Of a stretch of 50,527 nucleotides of DNA, positions 1 through 9,427 are shown piece by piece (within the stretch, counting starts at the first letter, position 1; each line of letters opens with the position of its first letter). Made by a program: the position numbers and the translations under genes. The DNA is from Planctomycetaceae bacterium (GTDB lineage: Bacteria > Planctomycetota > Planctomycetia > Planctomycetales > Planctomycetaceae): assembly GCA_015485495.1 (NCBI GenBank), contig WFTL01000141.1, positions 1 through 50,527 of the forward strand, given 5' to 3'. A model generated the notes under the pieces. It was not told the origin of the DNA. It saw only the letters and a program-made list of their open reading frames with translations, and did no database searches.

Positions 1-239
1 GAACACAAACTGTACGAAGATTCTCCGTGAAAGCAGGGAATTCGGCCGGACCGGTTCAGAGTCGTCTCAGAGAACGCTATTTTTGAGTGCGGCCGTCGTG
101 CGTGCCGGTGGTCCGTGCGGATCCTGAATCGCAGCGGCAGCCGGCATCTGCGGGGGCTCCCTTCCGACCGCCCGCCGTCATTCCGGATACCCGCCGCGGG
201 TCCCGGTCAGAAAACGTCTTTCAGCAGCAGGGTCATTCC

Positions 240-1241
240 GTGTTCGAAACCACAGCCATTGTCGGAGCCACCGGGGCGGTCGGCAGCATCATTCTGGAAC
301 TTCTGGAACAGCGACAGTTTCCGTCGAAGAACTACCGGCTGCTGGCATCGGCCCGCAGCGCAGGCCGGCGCATTGCGTTCGCCGGGCGCGAACTCGAAGT
401 CGAAGAACTGACACACGACTGTTTCGAAGGAGTCGATCTGGTCATTTCCAGCACGCCGGATGAAACGGCCGCCGAGTATCTGCCGTCCGCCGTTCAGGCC
501 GGGGCCCGGGTGATCGACGAATCGGGCTACTGGCGGATGAAACCGGACGTCGCCCTGGTCGTCCCGGAAATCAATCCTCAGGCGGCCCGCGAAGCGACCG
601 GAATCATCGCCAGCCCGAACTGTTCCACCACCCAGATGGTTCTGGCCATGAAACCGCTGTACGACGCGGCCGGAATCGATCGGGTGATCGTCAGCACCTA
701 CCAGGCGACCAGTGGAGCCGGGCTGCAGGGAACGGTCGATCTGAAACAGGGAACTCAGGCCGCCCTGAACGGGGAGTCCTACAGTTACCGCGCGTTCGCT
801 CACCCGATCGCCTTCAACGCGATTCCTCAGATCGGCAGTGAAAAGGAAGACGGCTACACGAGCGAAGAAATGAAGATGGTGTACGAAACCCGCAGGATTT
901 TCGGCGACGAATCGCTGCGCGTGTGTCCGACATGCGTGCGGGTGCCGGTGGAAAACTGCCACAGCGAAAGCATTCTGGTGGAAACGAAACGGCCCGTCAG
1001 TGTGGAAGAAGCACGGGACCTGTTCGCCGCAACCCCCGGCATCACGGTCGTGGACAATCTGGCCGAAGGCCTGTATCCGCTGCCCTCCGAATGCAGCGGG
1101 CACGACGACGTGTTCATCGGACGCATTCGCCGGGATCTGTCGCACCCGAACGGACTGGCCTTCTGGTGCGTGTCCGACAATCTGCGAAAAGGAGCTGCCA
1201 CCAATGCCGTCCAGATCGCCGAACTGCTGGCCGCCGAATGA
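240..1241 (+). CDS. asd: Aspartate-semialdehyde dehydrogenase
   Basis: Catalyses NADPH-dependent reduction of aspartyl phosphate to aspartate semialdehyde, the branch point to lysine/diaminopimelate, threonine and methionine, in the cytoplasm. The nucleotide-binding loop GATGAVG lies at residues 9-15. The catalytic cysteine is in SPNCSTTQM (Cys128), followed by YQATSGAG and by RVPVENCHSES, which carries the conserved histidine. The frame is open from position 87, but the family N-terminus begins right at the GTG at 240, giving 333 aa, the usual length. The 51 upstream residues look unlike protein. A purine-rich CAGCAGGG lies upstream of the GTG. The next gene starts 55 bp downstream on the same strand. 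Family assignment is firm; the start is inferred. Confidence 0.96.
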   Translation: MFETTAIVGATGAVGSIILELLEQRQFPSKNYRLLASARSAGRRIAFAGRELEVEELTHDCFEGVDLVISSTPDETAAEYLPSAVQAGARVIDESGYWRMKPDVALVVPEINPQAAREATGIIASPNCSTTQMVLAMKPLYDAAGIDRVIVSTYQATSGAGLQGTVDLKQGTQAALNGESYSYRAFAHPIAFNAIPQIGSEKEDGYTSEEMKMVYETRRIFGDESLRVCPTCVRVPVENCHSESILVETKRPVSVEEARDLFAATPGITVVDNLAEGLYPLPSECSGHDDVFIGRIRRDLSHPNGLAFWCVSDNLRKGAATNAVQIAELLAAE

Positions 1242-1296
1242 TGCCGGATACTGCCGTGATCAGCGCAGCCGACAGCGGACCGACCGCTGGCCCCGC

Positions 1297-2247
1297 ATGT
1301 CGGTTCCGATGCTTCGACGGGCAGCGTGCCTGGTAACGGCCGGTCTGCTTCCGGTGATCGGCTGTCAGAAGGAACCGGCACCGGTGGCCGCGGCGCCTGA
1401 GCGGGTGACGGTTGCCGTCACCAGTGTGCCTCTGCTGGAAATGGCACAGCGGATGGCCGGATCGGCTGCGGACATCGTGCTGGTCGTGCCGCCAGCGGCG
1501 TCGTCTCCCACATGGACACCCGGACAGGACGCGATTCGCACGATGCAGGAAGCCACGCGGATCCTCATCAGCGGGGGAGACCACGAACCGTGGCTGCAGC
1601 AGGTGACGCTGCCGCGTTCACGGCTGGTCGATACGGCTTCCGGATACTACAGCGAATTCATCCGCGTGCCGGATGCTGTGGTGCACCAGCACGGACCGGA
1701 AGGCCGCCATTCGCACGCCGGAGTCGTCTGGGCCACGTGGCTCGACCCCGAACTGGCCATCTCCCAGGCAGAACGCACTCGAGACGTGCTGCTGGACATT
1801 CTTCCGGACGCTGCCGCCGAAATCCGCCACGGCTGTGACGAACTGACGGCCGAACTGACTGACGTGAACCGCCTTCTGGAACAACTGGCAGCAGACACTC
1901 AGAAGACCGACATCACCGTTCTGGGTGATGCTCCGGTGTATCAGTACCTGGTACGGCGTCTGGGATGGAATCTGCACTATGTCCACCTGCCGGAAAGCGA
2001 ATCGCTGACCGAATCAGCACAGGCAAAGCTGCTTCAGGCGATCGATGAACAGGATCCGCACATCATTCTGGCGCGTCTTCCGCTGGCCGACCAGGTGAAC
2101 CGAATCGTTCAGGACCGCGGCATCCCGGTGGCCGCCGTGGATCTGTGCGATCGGGCTGACGGAGACGGCCGCACCCTGGCGGGACGTCTGAAGCAGAACG
2201 TGCAGGCTCTGCAGGCCGCAGCGGCCCGGATACAGACGGCCGAATAA
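1297..2247 (+). CDS. Orphan metal-binding lipoprotein of the ZnuA/TroA fold
   Basis: A 316-aa predicted lipoprotein: basic start, hydrophobic stretch, then PVIGC with Cys23 as the likely lipidated residue. Overall it resembles periplasmic Zn/Mn solute-binding proteins of ABC transporters (cluster A-I): a beta-rich start TVAVTSVPLLEMAQRMAG, a histidine-rich loop HQHGPEGRHSHAG around residues 128-140, WLDPELA, then a long helix and a second lobe. The region that normally carries the first metal-ligand histidine (xPHxxxP) reads SSPTWTPGQDA and has no histidine, so binding may differ from ZnuA. No ATPase or permease gene adjoins it; the complete importer at 16.2-21.0 kb has its own binding protein. 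Start: ATG at 1297 with an alternative ATG at 1309; neither has a strong ribosome site. Confidence 0.72.
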   Translation: MSVPMLRRAACLVTAGLLPVIGCQKEPAPVAAAPERVTVAVTSVPLLEMAQRMAGSAADIVLVVPPAASSPTWTPGQDAIRTMQEATRILISGGDHEPWLQQVTLPRSRLVDTASGYYSEFIRVPDAVVHQHGPEGRHSHAGVVWATWLDPELAISQAERTRDVLLDILPDAAAEIRHGCDELTAELTDVNRLLEQLAADTQKTDITVLGDAPVYQYLVRRLGWNLHYVHLPESESLTESAQAKLLQAIDEQDPHIILARLPLADQVNRIVQDRGIPVAAVDLCDRADGDGRTLAGRLKQNVQALQAAAARIQTAE

Positions 2248-2299
2248 CGGGGGGCCGACATACGCCCGGCAGCGCCGTCCGACCGGCCGATGCGCGGCA

Positions 2300-2926
2300 T
2301 CATCGCCCGATCGATTTCAGGAACAGAATCCCGGACATCATCGTGGCAGCACACTGGACCGCTTCGTAGACAGCTTCCGGAGCAAGCTGAAGTTCGCGGG
2401 CTTTGGCCACGTGGCCGGACGTACAGGGGCGGCACCCGTTGATGGTGCTCAGTGCCAGATTGATCAGTTCCACCGTCTGTTCATCCAGCGACGTTCCCTG
2501 AAACGTGTGCGCCCGCAGACCGATGGGCATGCCTTCGAACACATCCGAGCCGGCCAGGTCGCGGAACTTGAACAGCACGTTGTACATGCCGTTCGTCCCG
2601 GCGACTGCCAGAACGTCGGCGATCACCGCATCGCTGATGTCGTGAGCCGCCGCGCGGTTTCTGAGAAAATCGATCCAGTCCGAAGAACCGCACTGTCCGG
2701 CCACGGCCAGAGCCACCAGCAGTCGGCGGCGTTCGTCGAGCTGTCCGCTTCCGAGTACTGTGCGTCGGAAGTTCATAAAAAAGTCGTGGACGAAAACCGG
2801 AACATGGGCCATGAGGCGGAACAGTTCGGGGACGTCATCGACTTCGAGAACGTCGCGAATGCGCTGGAAGGCCTGAGCCGCTTTGCCTTCGGCCTCGGCA
2901 TCGGTCACGGGGGTCAGAGGCAGCAT
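2300..2926 (-). CDS. AhpD-like / carboxymuconolactone decarboxylase family protein
   Basis: A 208-aa cytoplasmic protein of the AhpD/CMD fold. Near the C-terminus it has NGCRPCTSGHVAKA, giving Cys165-x2-Cys168-x3-His172, the same spacing as the redox-active centre of AhpD alkylhydroperoxidase. An earlier segment LLVALAVAGQCG (residues 69-80) looks like a degenerate first repeat of the same helical unit, so this is a two-domain form. A peroxidase role is likely from the motif, but the substrate and reductant are unknown. The frame stays open upstream to 3154; the ATG at 2926 is chosen because the sequence becomes family-like there. It stands alone and converges on the lipoprotein gene that ends at 2247. 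Confidence 0.8.
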   Translation of the reverse strand: MLPLTPVTDAEAEGKAAQAFQRIRDVLEVDDVPELFRLMAHVPVFVHDFFMNFRRTVLGSGQLDERRRLLVALAVAGQCGSSDWIDFLRNRAAAHDISDAVIADVLAVAGTNGMYNVLFKFRDLAGSDVFEGMPIGLRAHTFQGTSLDEQTVELINLALSTINGCRPCTSGHVAKARELQLAPEAVYEAVQCAATMMSGILFLKSIGR

Positions 2927-3410
2927 GATCGAATCGTCAGTGTGTCGGAAAAGAATCAGTCGTATCCGGAAACCGGACCGTGCCGAAACACGCTCCGGGA
3001 AAGGCGCCATCCTGGCGGCCCGCCCTCCAAATGCAAGCGGCGCCGGCGACAGCCGATCGTGCCGGCGGCCGGTGTGAAGCGGAGACGAGGTAAGGAAAGG
3101 CCGTTCTTTCTGATGCAGCCACCGGATGTTCCTCCGTGCCTCTTCCACCGGCATGGCAGCGGAAGAGTGCGGGTCTTCCGGAGGAAAAGTCCCGACGCGG
3201 ACGACCGGCAGTCAGCAACCAACCGTGTCCGTCCGCAGTCCGTATGCTGCCGTCAGCCGCGGGGCATTCGACCCCGGTTGACAGAGCCGTCCCGCCAGGA
3301 AACCGGACGCTGTGACGGTCCGGCTGGTGGGGAACGCCAGAAACGATGCCGGACTGGGCGGGCAATGCATTCCTGAATGCACTGACGGTCGGCAGACGAA
3401 AACAGTTCCA
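2927..3410. other. Intergenic region, no gene seen
   Basis: 484 bp between the AhpD-like gene and the helicase gene, both leftward. Open frames here have arginine/proline-rich translations without family resemblance. The only structure I note is a small perfect palindrome TGCATTC-CT-GAATGCA at 3366-3381, just beyond the helicase stop, which could be an operator or chance. No clear promoter was recognised. Confidence 0.4.
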
Positions 3411-5714
3411 TCATTCCGAAGAAGGCTTACGCGGCGGGCCGGCCGGCTGCAGAGGGCAGCGATCCGCGATGAAGGTCTGGTCTTCATCAGCGGTTTCGAA
3501 ACGGACCGTGACAGTCGCCCGGTGGCCGGTTCCGGTGGTGCGGACGACGATGCCGCGGCCGTAAAGAGGATGCCGAACCGGGGTCCCGGCCGGGAACGTT
3601 TCGCTGCCACCATCCCGATGATGCGATTCCTGATGCCGCTTCAGCAACTGGGATCCCGTCATCAGAGCCGGAAACGCCGGCTTCCGGTCAGACGGTTTGC
3701 GCTGCTGCCGGGCCTGCTGAACAGAAGGATTCTCAGTCGGTTCCGAACAATCGGACTGTGGCCAGACCGCGTCGACGTCGTCGTATTCCAGCGGCATTTC
3801 ATCGGTAAACGGACTGGCAATCGTCGTTCGCCTCTGCCCGCGAAACGTCCGTTCGCGGGTTCGGGTGAGATGCAGTTCTTCCTGGGCCCGAGTGACAGCG
3901 ACGAACAGCAGCCGGCGTTCTTCTTCGAATGCCGCCGGATCGCCATCGCGGACAGCGCGTTCGTGCGGAATGAGACCGTTTTCCAGCCCCAGAACATAGA
4001 CGACCGGAAATTCCAGTCCCTTGGCCGCGTGCATCGTCATCAGCGTCACGGCGCCGGCGGCATCCCGGATGCTGTCGGCTTCGCTCGTCAGACCGGCCAG
4101 TTCCAGGAACCCCTGCAGCGAAGGCACGTCATCGGTCTCCGCTGCCTGCGCTTCGTACTGCCGGGCTGCACTGATGAGTTCGTAGACGTTGGCGGCCCGG
4201 TCCTGATCGATTTCGTTGTCGTCGTCGCGCCACAGAGCCAGGTAATCGATTTCTGCCAGCAGCCGTTCGATCACTCCGGCCACCGATTCCTGTGCGGCCT
4301 GTTCCTGAAGACGCCGGATGATGTCGGTGAAGGCCAGCAGAGACCGCCTGCTGCGGGACGTCAGTGACGGCACTTCGCCGGCCCGGCAGGCTGCTTCGAA
4401 CAGCGTGATGCCGTGATGGTCCGCAAAACGGCTCAGATGCATGAGCGTTTTCTGTCCGATGCCGCGGGCGGGCCGGTTGATGATCCGCAGCAGAGCGGAT
4501 TCATCGGCATCGTTTTCGATGACCCGCAGATATCCCAGCAGGTCACGAATTTCCATGCGTTCGTAAAAGGACAGGCCGGCTGCCACCTGGAACGGAACGC
4601 CGTAACGGGACAGCGCCGTTTCCAGCGACCGCGACAGCGCATTCACGCGGTAGAACACGGCGTAGTCGGAATACGTCCGCTGTCCGGACCGGACAGAGGC
4701 AGCGATTTCTGCCGCAATGCCATCGGCTTCGCTGTCGCCGGTGGCGAAACCGCGCAGCTTCACGGGCACGCCGGGCGGGTTGGGAGTCGTCAGCCGGCGC
4801 GGGTATCGGCGGGCATTGCAGGCGATGAGCTGATCGGCGCAGGACACGATGGAAGCGGTGCTGCGGAAGTTTTCATCCAGCATCACCACGGTGACGTCGG
4901 AAAAGTCGCGTTCGAACTGAACGATGTTGTCCGGCCGGGCTCCACGCCACCCGTAGATCGACTGGTCCGGGTCTCCCGTGGCACAGACATTGCCATGAAC
5001 CTGTGACAGGCCGGTGAGAATGCGATACTGAGCCAGATTGGTGTCCTGATACTCATCGACCAGAAGGAACCGATACCGGCTGCCCAGAAGTTCCCGCTGT
5101 TCGGGACAGTGCGTCAGAATGTCGACCACGTGCAGCAGCAGAGCATCGAAATCGACGGCGTTCTGACTGAGAAGCTGCTGTTCGTATTTCGGAAACACTT
5201 CGCAGACGACCGCATCCAGAGGATCGCCCGTGCGTTCCTGAAAGCGCCGGCGAAAGGCGTCGGCCGTGACCAGTTCGTTGCGGGCCCGGCTGATACGGTT
5301 CAGAACGCTCCGCGGTTCGAAGTGGGACACATCGAAGCCGCAGTCCTTCATGATGCGGCGCACCAGAGTCGTCTGGTCGCCCTGATCCAGAATCGTGAAA
5401 CTGGAACGCAGCCCGGCCGCTTCCGGACGCACCCGCAGCAGCCGTGCGCAGAAACGATGAAAGGTGCTCACATGAACCGGATGTCCGGGAACCAGCCGCT
5501 GCACGCGCGAGGCCATTTCCCGGGCGGCCTTGTTGGTGAACGTGAGAGCCAGAATGGATTCGGCCGGAACACGCCGTTCCAGAAGGCGGGCGATGCGCCG
5601 GGTGATCACCCGCGTCTTGCCGGACCCGGGTCCGGCAAGCACCAGCAGCGGACCTTCGAAATGATCCACGGCCGCCTGCTGAGCGGGTGTCAGAGTCCAC
5701 GCATCGGATGTCAT
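3411..5714 (-). CDS. pcrA: UvrD/PcrA/Rep-type superfamily 1 DNA helicase
   Basis: ATP-dependent 3'-5' DNA helicase for repair and replication restart. All SF1A motifs are visible in order: motif I AGPGSGKT (about residue 32), Ia TFTNKAAREM, II LLVDEYQDTN, III GDPDQSIYGWRGA, IV LDENFRST, V TMHAAKGLEFPVVYV and VI RRLLFVAVTRA. After a charged linker, a C-terminal beta domain VRHPLYGRGIVV resembles the PcrA/UvrD tail that contacts RNA polymerase. At 767 aa it is slightly longer than typical PcrA, mostly through the linker. The ATG at 5714 lies 7 bp after the aspS stop, so the two are probably co-transcribed. PcrA and UvrD cannot be separated by eye. Confidence 0.94.
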   Translation of the reverse strand: MTSDAWTLTPAQQAAVDHFEGPLLVLAGPGSGKTRVITRRIARLLERRVPAESILALTFTNKAAREMASRVQRLVPGHPVHVSTFHRFCARLLRVRPEAAGLRSSFTILDQGDQTTLVRRIMKDCGFDVSHFEPRSVLNRISRARNELVTADAFRRRFQERTGDPLDAVVCEVFPKYEQQLLSQNAVDFDALLLHVVDILTHCPEQRELLGSRYRFLLVDEYQDTNLAQYRILTGLSQVHGNVCATGDPDQSIYGWRGARPDNIVQFERDFSDVTVVMLDENFRSTASIVSCADQLIACNARRYPRRLTTPNPPGVPVKLRGFATGDSEADGIAAEIAASVRSGQRTYSDYAVFYRVNALSRSLETALSRYGVPFQVAAGLSFYERMEIRDLLGYLRVIENDADESALLRIINRPARGIGQKTLMHLSRFADHHGITLFEAACRAGEVPSLTSRSRRSLLAFTDIIRRLQEQAAQESVAGVIERLLAEIDYLALWRDDDNEIDQDRAANVYELISAARQYEAQAAETDDVPSLQGFLELAGLTSEADSIRDAAGAVTLMTMHAAKGLEFPVVYVLGLENGLIPHERAVRDGDPAAFEEERRLLFVAVTRAQEELHLTRTRERTFRGQRRTTIASPFTDEMPLEYDDVDAVWPQSDCSEPTENPSVQQARQQRKPSDRKPAFPALMTGSQLLKRHQESHHRDGGSETFPAGTPVRHPLYGRGIVVRTTGTGHRATVTVRFETADEDQTFIADRCPLQPAGPPRKPSSE

Positions 5715-5721
5715 CCTGCGG

Positions 5722-7512
5722 TCATTCGTCCAGAATCGACTGGTCCGGGGAATCGGTGCGGATGTGCAGGTCGCGAAGCTGATGATCGTCGACCGGCGCC
5801 GGTGCTCCGGACAGCAGGTCGGAAGCCCGCTGCGTCTTGGGAAAGGCGATCACGTCCCGGATGTTGTCGTCGCCGGTCAGCAGCATCACCCAGCGATCCA
5901 GTCCCAGCGCGATTCCCGCATGGGGCGGAGCACCGTAACGCAGGGCTTCCAGAAGAAACCCGAACCGCCGTTCCGCTTCCTGTTCACTGATGTTCAGCAG
6001 ATCGAACACCTGCTGCTGAATCTTCGAATCGTGAATACGCACACTGCCGCTGGCCGCTTCGCAGCCGTTGACGACCAGGTCGTAGGAATCGGCCCGCACC
6101 CGGGCCGGGTCGCTGGTCAGCAGATCCCGGTCATCGCGATGCGGCTGACAGAACGGATGATGTTCCGCGTCGTACCGCTGTGTTTCGTCGTTCCAGGTGA
6201 CCAGCGGGAAATCGACGACCCACAGTGCGCTGAAGGCATCCGGATCGTACAGATTCAGTTCCCGGCCCAGACGATTGCGCAGGGCCGCCAGGGCAGCGGA
6301 CGTGATGTCGGCCTGATCGGCCACGAACAGCAGCAGGTCGCCATCTTCCGCCTGCATCAGTTCGATGATGTCCTGCTGCGACTGTTCCGGAAAGAATTTG
6401 GCGATGGTTGATTCCAGTTTTCCGCCGGCCACTTTCATGTAGGCCAGCCCGCGGGCCCCGTATTCGCCGACGAAATCCTTCAGTTCCCGGTCCAGCAGCC
6501 GCCGGCTGTATCGGTCGGCCGCTCCCTTCGCGTTGATGCCGCGGACGCGTCCGCCGCTGTCCAGAACCGACCGAAACACTCCGAAATCGCTGGCCGCTGC
6601 CGGACCGGCGATGTCCACCAGTTCCATGCCGAAACGCAGGTCCGGCTTGTCCGTCCCGAAGCGTTCCATGACATCCGCATAGCTGTAGCGGGGCAGAGGC
6701 GAGGGCAGTTCGATGCCGCGCACCTGTTTCACCACCTGACAGACAAGTCCATCGATGAGTTCCAGGATGTCGTCGCGTTCGACGAACGCCATTTCCACGT
6801 CGATCTGCGTGAATTCCGGCTGGCGGTCGGCCCGCAGGTCTTCATCGCGAAAACAGCGGGCGATCTGGTAGTACCGGTCGAACCCGGCGACCATGAGGAT
6901 CTGCTTGTAGATCTGAGGAGACTGCGGCAGAGCGTAAAAGCTGCCCGGATGCACCCGGCTGGGAACCAGGTAGTCGCGGGCCCCTTCCGGAGTGCTGCGG
7001 CCCAGCATGGGCGTTTCGATCTCCAGAAAATCGCGGCTGTTGAAATAGTCGCGCACCGCCTGAGTGATCTGATGGCGGACGATCAGATTCCGCTGCAGCG
7101 GTTCACGACGGAGATCGACGAAGCGGTACCGCAGCCGCAGTTCTTCGTTCGGAAGATCGGACCCTTCCAGTTCGAACGGAGGAGTGCGGCTGGAGCTGTC
7201 CACCGTCAGTTCATGGGCCCGCACTTCGATGTCGCCGGTTGCCAGACGAGGATTGACCAGGTCGTCTCCCCGATAACGCACTTCTCCCGCGATGCGAATG
7301 ACGTCTTCCCGGCGCAGTCGGCGGGCCAGAGCATCGATTCGGCTGTCTTCTTCGGTGTTGAACACAACCTGGGTTTTTCCGTAGCGGTCGCGCAGATCGA
7401 CGAACACGAGATTTTCGCCGTGGTCGCGATAGCTGTGAACCCAGCCGCACAGCGTGACCGTCTGACCGACATGTTCGCGGCGCAGCTCGCCGCAGGTATG
7501 AGTTCTGAGCAC
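5722..7512 (-). CDS. aspS: Aspartyl-tRNA synthetase
   Basis: Class II aminoacyl-tRNA synthetase charging tRNA-Asp in the cytoplasm; 596 aa, the normal bacterial length. An N-terminal OB-fold anticodon domain starts [15 protein letters not shown] and contains [11 protein letters not shown] and [15 protein letters not shown]. The catalytic core has [54 protein letters not shown], the bacterial insertion (GAD) domain, and the final class II motif [15 protein letters not shown]. The GTG at 7512 is the family start; the 45 extra in-frame residues upstream are unlike protein. A good promoter lies about 90 bp upstream. Whether it is discriminating or also charges tRNA-Asn cannot be told here. Confidence 0.97.
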   Translation of the reverse strand: MLRTHTCGELRREHVGQTVTLCGWVHSYRDHGENLVFVDLRDRYGKTQVVFNTEEDSRIDALARRLRREDVIRIAGEVRYRGDDLVNPRLATGDIEVRAHELTVDSSSRTPPFELEGSDLPNEELRLRYRFVDLRREPLQRNLIVRHQITQAVRDYFNSRDFLEIETPMLGRSTPEGARDYLVPSRVHPGSFYALPQSPQIYKQILMVAGFDRYYQIARCFRDEDLRADRQPEFTQIDVEMAFVERDDILELIDGLVCQVVKQVRGIELPSPLPRYSYADVMERFGTDKPDLRFGMELVDIAGPAAASDFGVFRSVLDSGGRVRGINAKGAADRYSRRLLDRELKDFVGEYGARGLAYMKVAGGKLESTIAKFFPEQSQQDIIELMQAEDGDLLLFVADQADITSAALAALRNRLGRELNLYDPDAFSALWVVDFPLVTWNDETQRYDAEHHPFCQPHRDDRDLLTSDPARVRADSYDLVVNGCEAASGSVRIHDSKIQQQVFDLLNISEQEAERRFGFLLEALRYGAPPHAGIALGLDRWVMLLTGDDNIRDVIAFPKTQRASDLLSGAPAPVDDHQLRDLHIRTDSPDQSILDE

Positions 7513-7599
7513 AGTGGAATGTCCGAAATCGCCCCCGTCCGCCCGGCCGGGGAACAGCAGTTCATCTGAAGGAACAGGAAGACCCGATTCGAAGGCGGA

Positions 7600-7627
7600 A
7601 TTATAGAAGGGCAGTCCGCACCGACAA
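7600..7627 (-). promoter_or_regulatory. Probable sigma-70-type promoter for aspS-pcrA
   Basis: On the minus strand TTGTCG (7627-7622) is separated by 16 bp from a perfect TATAAT (7605-7600). This would start transcription near 7593, about 80 nt upstream of the aspS GTG. It sits in the divergent aspS/pckA intergenic region. Prediction from sequence only. Confidence 0.55.
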
Positions 7628-7671
7628 CCGGCCTCCACCGGGCACAATACACAGCGTTTCGCGCCGATCAG

Positions 7672-7700
7672 TTGACAGTCCGTCCGGAATCACAAATAAG
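7672..7700 (+). promoter_or_regulatory. Probable sigma-70-type promoter for pckA-gcvTHP
   Basis: A consensus TTGACA (7672-7677), 17 bp, then AATAAG (7695-7700, four of six matches). The expected start is near 7707, about 125 nt upstream of the pckA GTG. The element is back-to-back with the aspS promoter, so the 319-bp gap at 7513-7831 is explained as a divergent promoter region. No other feature is seen there. Confidence 0.5.
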
Positions 7701-7831
7701 GGACAGATCGGGACATTCCGGCGAATCGCGGAGACGAACCGGTCCCCGGCGGCAACCACTGCAGGACACTGCGGCCCCGGTTTTCGAAACCGTCGTTCCC
7801 GCGAGGGGGAATTTTTTCAGGGACACATGCT

Positions 7832-9427
7832 GTGAACCAGACCTTCGATCTGTCCGACTGCGGAATCACGGTGCGCGAAATCCATCGCAACCTGAATCCG
7901 CCCAGTCTGTATGAGCATGCCATTCGGTACGAACCCGGTACGACGATTTCCGACACCGGCTGCCTGATCGCCTATTCGGGAGAAAAAACGGGGCGGTCTC
8001 CGGATGACAAACGCATCGTGCGTCATCCGGATTCGGAAAAGGATGTGTGGTGGGGGCCGGTCAACTTTCCTCTGGATGAACTGACCTTCGCCATCAACCG
8101 GGAACGGGCCATCGATTACCTGAATACCCGTCCCCGGCTGTACTGCGTGGATGCGTTCGCCGGCTGGGATCCGGCGGTCCGGCAGAAGGTCCGCGTGATC
8201 TGTGCACGCCCCTATCATGCCCTGTTCATGGAAAACATGCTCATCCGGCCCACCGACGAGGAACTGCAGGAATTCGGCGATCCGGATTTCGTGATTTTCA
8301 ACGCGGGCGCCTTTCCGGCCAATCGCTACACCACCGGCATGACGTCGCGGACCAGCGTCGATCTGAGTCTCGAGCGGCAGGAAGTGGTGCTGCTGGGCAC
8401 CGAGTACGCCGGGGAAATGAAGAAGGCCGTGTTCACGTGGATGAACTATCTGCTGCCCCGCCAGGGCATCCTGTCCATGCACTGTTCGGCCACGTGCGAT
8501 CAGCAGTCCGGGCAGTCATCCGTGCTGTTCGGGCTGTCGGGGACCGGCAAGACGACGCTGTCGGCCGACCCCCATCGATACCTCATCGGTGATGATGAAC
8601 ACGGCTGGTCGGACGACGGGATTTTCAACATCGAAGGCGGCTGCTACGCCAAAGCCGTCTATCTGACCCGCGAGTCCGAACCGGAAATCTTCGATGCGCT
8701 GCGGTTCGGGGCCGTTCTGGAGAATGTCGTCTACGACCAGGCCCACCATCACGTGGATTTCAGCGACACGTCCATCACGCAGAACACCCGCGGGGCCTAT
8801 CCCATGCAGCACATGCGGAATGCGAAGATTCCCTGCGTGGCCGGACATCCCACCGACGTCATCTTTCTGACGTGTGATGCCTTCGGTGTGCTGCCCCCCG
8901 TCGCCCGCCTCACCCCCGAACAGGCCATGTATTACTTCATCAGCGGGTACACGGCCAAAGTGGCCGGTACAGAAATGGGCGTCAACGAACCGGAAGCCAC
9001 CTTTTCTCCCTGCTTCGGCGGCCCGTTTCTCGTCTGGCATCCTGCCCGTTATGCCGATCTGCTGGCCGACAGAATCCGGCAGCACAATGTGTCCGTCTGG
9101 CTGGTGAATACGGGCTGGTCGGGTGGTGCTTACGGAACCGGCAGCCGGATGCCGCTGCGTTTCACACGGGCCATCATCGATGGAATTCACAGCGGAGCGC
9201 TGCGGACCGCCGCGACGGTGACGGACAAGGTGTTTGGTCTGGCGGCTGTCACGGAATGCGAAGGGGTGCCGGCCGAAATGCTGGAGCCGCGACGGGCCTG
9301 GCGCGATCCGGAAGAATGGGAAAAAACGGCCAGAGAACTGGCCGTTCGTTTTCACCGCAATTTCGAAACCTATGCCGACAACACGGACGATGCCGTGAAA
9401 CAGGCCGGACCGCGAGCCGGAACATGA
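7832..9427 (+). CDS. pckA: Phosphoenolpyruvate carboxykinase (ATP)
   Basis: Converts oxaloacetate and ATP to phosphoenolpyruvate, CO2 and ADP, the entry step of gluconeogenesis. It is 531 aa, typical for the ATP-dependent family. Key motifs: YSGEKTGRSPDDK near residue 48, FPANRYTTGMTSRTS, the kinase P-loop GLSGTGKTTL at 234-243, the metal-binding LIGDDEHGW at 251-259, and FNIEGGCYAK. The start is GTG at 7832 with AGGGA about 8 nt upstream. The TGA stop overlaps the gcvT ATG (ATGA), which implies translational coupling to the glycine cleavage genes, an unusual partnership. Confidence 0.97.
   Translation: MNQTFDLSDCGITVREIHRNLNPPSLYEHAIRYEPGTTISDTGCLIAYSGEKTGRSPDDKRIVRHPDSEKDVWWGPVNFPLDELTFAINRERAIDYLNTRPRLYCVDAFAGWDPAVRQKVRVICARPYHALFMENMLIRPTDEELQEFGDPDFVIFNAGAFPANRYTTGMTSRTSVDLSLERQEVVLLGTEYAGEMKKAVFTWMNYLLPRQGILSMHCSATCDQQSGQSSVLFGLSGTGKTTLSADPHRYLIGDDEHGWSDDGIFNIEGGCYAKAVYLTRESEPEIFDALRFGAVLENVVYDQAHHHVDFSDTSITQNTRGAYPMQHMRNAKIPCVAGHPTDVIFLTCDAFGVLPPVARLTPEQAMYYFISGYTAKVAGTEMGVNEPEATFSPCFGGPFLVWHPARYADLLADRIRQHNVSVWLVNTGWSGGAYGTGSRMPLRFTRAIIDGIHSGALRTAATVTDKVFGLAAVTECEGVPAEMLEPRRAWRDPEEWEKTARELAVRFHRNFETYADNTDDAVKQAGPRAGT

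Noticed and set aside
3366-3381. Palindrome TGCATTC-CT-GAATGCA as a LexA or SOS operator for the helicase
   Set aside because: It lies beyond the helicase stop codon, not at its promoter, and does not match a known LexA box.
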